DNA of 7,318 nt, from the NCBI GenBank assembly GCA_002317475.1, contig DCIS01000049.1:1-7318 (forward strand). Direction: 5' to 3'. Source of the DNA: Prevotellaceae bacterium UBA1720. GTDB taxonomy: Bacteria; Bacteroidota; Bacteroidia; Bacteroidales; Bacteroidaceae. Shown in pieces: positions 5,364-7,318 of the stretch. Position numbers and translations under genes: made by a program. Each line of letters starts with the position of its first letter. Within the stretch, counting starts at the first letter, position 1. The notes beneath the pieces were generated by a model. The model did no database searches. It saw only the letters and a program-made list of their open reading frames with translations, and had not been told where the DNA came from.

Positions 5364-6806
5364 ATGAATAGGCCTTGGAAGATTAAATTCGATTTTGTAC
5401 TTGATAATAAGGATATTCCAATGTATCGTCAGCTTGCTGAACATATACAGCAAATGATTGAGACTGGAGTCCTATTACCAGGTGATTTGCTACCTGGAAG
5501 TCGCGAAATGGCCGAGGAAATGCATGTCAGTCGTAAAACGATACTCTCTGCCATGGACCTGCTCGTCTTCAGCGGATGGATAGAGAACCGCGAGCGTGTG
5601 GGCTTGTTTGTACGTGACCGTTCTTCGCTCAACCAACTAAAGCACACACACAAGGATTCAACTCCTGCAACCTCTGAACCGACTATTGACGCGCCGACTT
5701 CTCAATTAGGCTACAAGTTGGTTATCAATGATGGGTTTCCCGATACACAACTTGTACCATTTGAACTGCTCAGTCGCACTTTCCGTCAGCTATTAAACCG
5801 CGCAGCACGATGGAAGATGTTAGGTTATGAGGATCCTCGGGGGTATATTAAGTTACGTTCTGTTTTAGCGCATAACGTGAGCCAGGAACGAGGGTTAGCC
5901 ACTTCGGTAGACGAGTTGATGCTTACACGAGGAAGTCAGCAAGCCCTTTACCTGATAGCTCATGCATTATTGCATACAGGTGACGTTGTAGCGATGGAAG
6001 ACCCTGGTTATGAAAGCGCACGAAAAGCATTCCTTACAGCTCAATTAGAAGTTCGTTCAGTATCTGTCGATAATGAGGGTATCAATGTTGATGCATTGGC
6101 ATCGATGCTGGAGCAGGGTGTTCCTGTCAAGGCTATCTATGTAACCCCTCGCTATCAATACCCTACGACAGTGACGTTGAGTCCACAACGCCGCCGTATG
6201 TTAGTGGATTTGGTTTTGAAGTACAACCTGATAGTGATTGAAGACGACTTCGGCTTTCATTTCCAGTTTTCAGGACATCACATCAAACCCCTCAGTGTGT
6301 TATTGCCTAAAGCAAATTATGTATATATTGGAACTTTCAGCAAGATACTTGCCCCTGCATTACGCATGGGTTTTGTGGTCTCGTCTCTGCCAACCCTCCA
6401 ACTGCTTGCAGACTATCGCCATCTTGTGGATATCCAGGGCGACAATGTTATGGAACGCGCCATTCTCTGCCTAATTGAAGAGGGCGAACTGACTAGGCAC
6501 CTCCGTCGGGCTTGTAGGACATATAAAGAACGTCTTCTGTTCATCAGCAACCTCATAGAAAAGCAACTGGCAGATCGTGTTGTCTATCACAAGCCGCATG
6601 GTGGACTGGCTCTATGGCTCATACTTCGCACTAACCCTACAAGCCAATTACTACGTATGGGTATATCTGTTCATGTCATCGACTTGCCTGACAAACAATA
6701 CGGACTACGTATCGGTTATGCTTCAATGAGTAAAGCAGAAATAGAGTTGCTCATCGACGCACTGAATAGAGCGGGTCTGGCACCTTGTACCCCAGCCCCT
6801 CGTTGA
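5364..6806 (+). CDS. MocR-family transcriptional regulator (GntR HTH fused to PLP-dependent aminotransferase-like domain)
   Basis: A 480-residue cytoplasmic regulator. Residues about 10-85 form a GntR winged helix: IPMYRQLAEHIQQMIETG, then LLPGSREMAEEMHVSRKTI, ending in a wing near GLFVRD. A linker of about 30 residues rich in T, S and P leads to a fold-type I aminotransferase-like domain (about 118-472). PLP-site landmarks are GYEDPRGYIKLR (154-165), TRGSQQAL (188-195), EDPGYESARKAF (212-223), EDDF (293-296) with D294 as the expected partner of the pyridine nitrogen, the Schiff-base lysine K327 in GTFSKILAPALRMGF, and R449 in LRIGYA. Length is typical of MocR/GabR/PdxR proteins. F296 replaces the tyrosine usual in EDDY, and the usual H-Q-x-P-T-G reads Y-Q-Y-P-T-T (264-269). 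The ligand is unknown. Divergent placement makes the nrf operon a candidate target, while PdxR-like control of vitamin B6 genes elsewhere is the main alternative. Confidence 0.92.
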   Translation: MNRPWKIKFDFVLDNKDIPMYRQLAEHIQQMIETGVLLPGDLLPGSREMAEEMHVSRKTILSAMDLLVFSGWIENRERVGLFVRDRSSLNQLKHTHKDSTPATSEPTIDAPTSQLGYKLVINDGFPDTQLVPFELLSRTFRQLLNRAARWKMLGYEDPRGYIKLRSVLAHNVSQERGLATSVDELMLTRGSQQALYLIAHALLHTGDVVAMEDPGYESARKAFLTAQLEVRSVSVDNEGINVDALASMLEQGVPVKAIYVTPRYQYPTTVTLSPQRRRMLVDLVLKYNLIVIEDDFGFHFQFSGHHIKPLSVLLPKANYVYIGTFSKILAPALRMGFVVSSLPTLQLLADYRHLVDIQGDNVMERAILCLIEEGELTRHLRRACRTYKERLLFISNLIEKQLADRVVYHKPHGGLALWLILRTNPTSQLLRMGISVHVIDLPDKQYGLRIGYASMSKAEIELLIDALNRAGLAPCTPAPR

Positions 6807-6891
6807 TTCAAGGAAGAAGATGCAACGAAAAAAAGCCACACAGCCACATCCCAATTCCGATCTGTCGTCGTCGATTATCTAAATGCACGCA
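6807..6891 (+). other. Spacer between the regulator and the RNA phosphodiesterase gene
   Basis: An 85-base spacer (76 bases if the downstream gene starts at 6883). It contains an A-rich stretch (ACGAAAAAAAGCC near 6824-6836) but no TAnnTTTG promoter element and no GC-rich hairpin with a T-run. The downstream gene may therefore be read through from the regulator promoter; this is an inference from absence. Confidence 0.4.
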
Positions 6892-7318
6892 ATGGCACGA
6901 ATCTTCATAGCCATACGGTTCAATGACGAGTTCAAGCAGAACCTTGTTGAGATACAGGGCACCTTGCGAGCAAGAGGCGTTCAGGGTAACTATTGCCCAT
7001 ACGGCAACCTCCACATGACTCTTGCCTTCATCGGAGAGAACTACGACCTTCCCGCCATTCACAAGGCAGTCAATGAAGTGAAGATCGAACCATTCAGCCT
7101 TTCGACAAGCAGACTCGGCACCTTTTCCACCAAATCGGGAGTTATCTGGTGTGGAGTGAAAGAAAGCGATGCCTTATCCTCCCTTGTCTACGACCTGAGA
7201 GAAAAGCTAACTGCACATGGCGTGACATACAAAAGACAAGACTTCTTCCCTCACATCTCATTGGTACAGAACCCGTCACCAATCATTACAGAGATAGTTA
7301 TCCCTCAAAGCACGATGG
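6892..7318 (+). CDS. thpR: RNA 2',3'-cyclic phosphodiesterase / 2'-5' RNA ligase family (2H phosphoesterase), C-terminus cut by window end
   Basis: The frame is open to the right edge, giving 142 residues of an expected 170-190. It starts MARIFIAIRF, the typical first strand of the family. It has the two catalytic histidine motifs of 2H phosphoesterases: HMTL (H41, T43) within NLHMTLAFIGE, and HISL (H121, S123) within FFPHISLVQ. The family is named for 2'-5' RNA ligase activity, but members also open 2',3'-cyclic phosphates on RNA. The protein is cytoplasmic, and its exact RNA substrate is not known from sequence. The next in-frame ATG upstream is at 6883, adding MHA, with a TAA immediately before it at 6880-6882. 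The start at 6892 is preferred because the family usually begins right at this strand. It lies in the same direction as the MocR-family gene, with no clear promoter of its own. Confidence 0.85.
   Translation, partial: MARIFIAIRFNDEFKQNLVEIQGTLRARGVQGNYCPYGNLHMTLAFIGENYDLPAIHKAVNEVKIEPFSLSTSRLGTFSTKSGVIWCGVKESDALSSLVYDLREKLTAHGVTYKRQDFFPHISLVQNPSPIITEIVIPQSTM

Noticed and set aside
10..6860. The 11-base string CCCAATTCCGA occurs at 10-20 and again at 6850-6860
   Set aside because: In 7.3 kb a few exact 11-base repeats are expected by chance; the contexts differ (gene tail versus spacer) and neither is flanked by other repeat structure.
6808..7062. 84-codon minus-strand open frame over the start of thpR
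   Set aside because: It overlaps the 2H phosphoesterase frame, which has both catalytic histidine motifs and runs to the window edge; the minus frame has no recognisable features.

Overview
This window looks like chromosomal DNA from a member of the Bacteroidota, most likely order Bacteroidales. The reasons are the gene content (a four-gene NrfHA plus System II cytochrome c maturation operon), the lack of clear Shine-Dalgarno sequences with A-rich leaders instead, and a good match to the Bacteroidota promoter (TTTG, 20 nt, TAnnTTTG) in front of the regulator gene. The species cannot be told from the sequence. Six substantial genes are visible, five complete and one cut by the right edge, plus the tail of one more gene at the left edge.

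Left part (1-994): the last codons of an unseen gene, tentatively a low-molecular-weight phosphatase/ArsC-like protein, end 6 bases before a complete type II pantothenate kinase-like gene (coaW, + strand). It converges on the nrf operon across a 119-base A-rich spacer with no convincing terminator.

Middle part (995-5263, - strand): one operon read right to left, nrfH, nrfA, resB, ccsA. NrfH is a membrane tetrahaem quinol dehydrogenase. NrfA is the pentahaem ammonia-forming nitrite reductase, with four CXXCH sites and the special CXXCK active-site haem. ResB and CcsA form the System II haem export and ligation machine, and their genes overlap by 4 bases (ATGA). Together they would move electrons from menaquinol to nitrite outside the inner membrane and attach the nine c-type haems needed.

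Right part (5264-7318, + strand): a 100-base divergent control region holds back-to-back promoter elements embedded in a near-perfect 21-bp palindrome, and a 10-bp direct repeat in the leader of a MocR-type (GntR helix-turn-helix fused to a PLP-dependent aminotransferase fold) regulator. By position this regulator is a candidate controller of the nrf operon and of itself. It is followed by the start of a 2H-family RNA 2',3'-cyclic phosphodiesterase gene (thpR) that runs off the window.

No mobile element, CRISPR array, tRNA or rRNA was seen. The genes are of known families. The most unusual signals are the architecture of the divergent control region, its pairing with a MocR regulator that has altered cofactor-site residues, and a kinase with an altered active-site arginine position.
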